64,000 bases of DNA from Pelomonas paludis. GTDB lineage: Bacteria > Pseudomonadota > Gammaproteobacteria > Burkholderiales > Burkholderiaceae_C. How positions within the stretch are numbered: position 1 is the first letter of the stretch; every line of letters starts with the position of its first letter. Position numbers and translations under genes: made by a program. Under the pieces are notes generated by a model. It saw only the letters and a program-made list of their open reading frames with translations, was not told where the DNA came from and did not search any database. Below, piece by piece: positions 63,832-64,000 of the stretch. The DNA lies in NCBI RefSeq assembly GCF_039872745.1, contig NZ_JBDPZD010000001.1, forward strand, positions 930,001 to 994,000, written 5' to 3'.

Positions 63832-64000
63832 TCGCCCAGCAGCTCGCGCAGCAGGCCGCGCGCCTTGAGCAGGTCGCGGTTCACGGTGCGGGTGGCCACG
63901 CCGCGCAGCACGGCAATCTCGGCAATCGTCAGCCCGGCAAAGCTGACCATCTCGATCAGCTCGTACAGCCCCGCGTCCAGCTCGCGCATGCGGCTCAATG
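63828..64000 (-). CDS. ECF-like sigma factor, C-terminal part (cut by window edge)
   Basis: Only the last 57 residues are in the window. They form a sigma region 4 helix-turn-helix: VSFAGLTIAEIAVLRGVATR, then TVNRDLLKARGLLRELLGE. This matches the ECF-like sigma type often encoded next to Ser/Thr kinases. Its stop overlaps the kinase start by four bases. The promoter-recognising region 2 lies outside the window. Confidence 0.82.
   Translation of the reverse strand, partial: LSRMRELDAGLYELIEMVSFAGLTIAEIAVLRGVATRTVNRDLLKARGLLRELLGE

Overview
The window is about 70% GC, densely coded and rich in short or zero intergenic gaps. Gene content points to a betaproteobacterium of the order Burkholderiales, probably a Rubrivivax/Roseateles/Inhella-type relative. 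The support is an hpf-ptsN-hprK cluster, bamE divergent from fur, DctS/DctR-type sensing, lptE-holA behind leuS, and many PEP-CTERM envelope proteins. The genus is an inference from memory of gene neighbourhoods, not from a search. I see no rRNA, tRNA, CRISPR array or insertion sequence.

Layout. 1-8.5 kb: the end of putA (cut by the left edge), small conserved genes, a VCBS-repeat lipoprotein and an ABC exporter. 8.5-15.2 kb (minus strand): an envelope block with a giant autotransporter-repeat protein carrying a PEP-CTERM tail, two smaller PEP-CTERM proteins, and a lipoprotein of the alpha/beta-hydrolase fold whose nucleophile serine is replaced by glutamate. 15.6-18.0 kb: the most foreign-looking part. 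It holds a 385-base element bounded by perfect 29-base inverted repeats, a low-GC gene with a TIR/nucleoside-deoxyribosyltransferase-like domain, and a VapBC toxin-antitoxin pair.

18.1-27.6 kb (minus strand): a nine-gene chitin/N-acetylglucosamine operon, nearly every junction overlapping or abutting. It encodes a sugar kinase, a GntR regulator, NagA, an SIS-type deaminase, a GH3 enzyme, an AmpG-like permease, GH16 and GH18 hydrolases and a JmjC/cupin-like protein. Its control region (27.59-27.75 kb) holds three copies of an 18-base direct-repeat site and is shared with a divergent TPR gene and a second MFS permease.

30-46.6 kb: more PEP-CTERM proteins, an exported AGE-fold protein, acyl-CoA dehydrogenase, a Kef-type antiporter, three small lipoproteins, glutamate dehydrogenase, a translationally coupled dctS-dctR-thiL-pgpA-pncC run, and a second JmjC/cupin-like protein. 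46.6-64 kb: a c-di-GMP enzyme paired with a cupredoxin-like protein, the housekeeping run bamE-dapB-exbB-exbD-leuS-lptE-holA, fur, hprK, ptsN, hpf, an acyl-CoA ligase, and a Ser/Thr kinase coupled to an ECF-like sigma factor that runs off the right edge.

Most worth following up: the shared operator set and full extent of the GlcNAc regulon, the low-GC TIR/NDT-like gene beside the inverted-repeat element, and the glutamate-for-serine hydrolase in the PEP-CTERM block.
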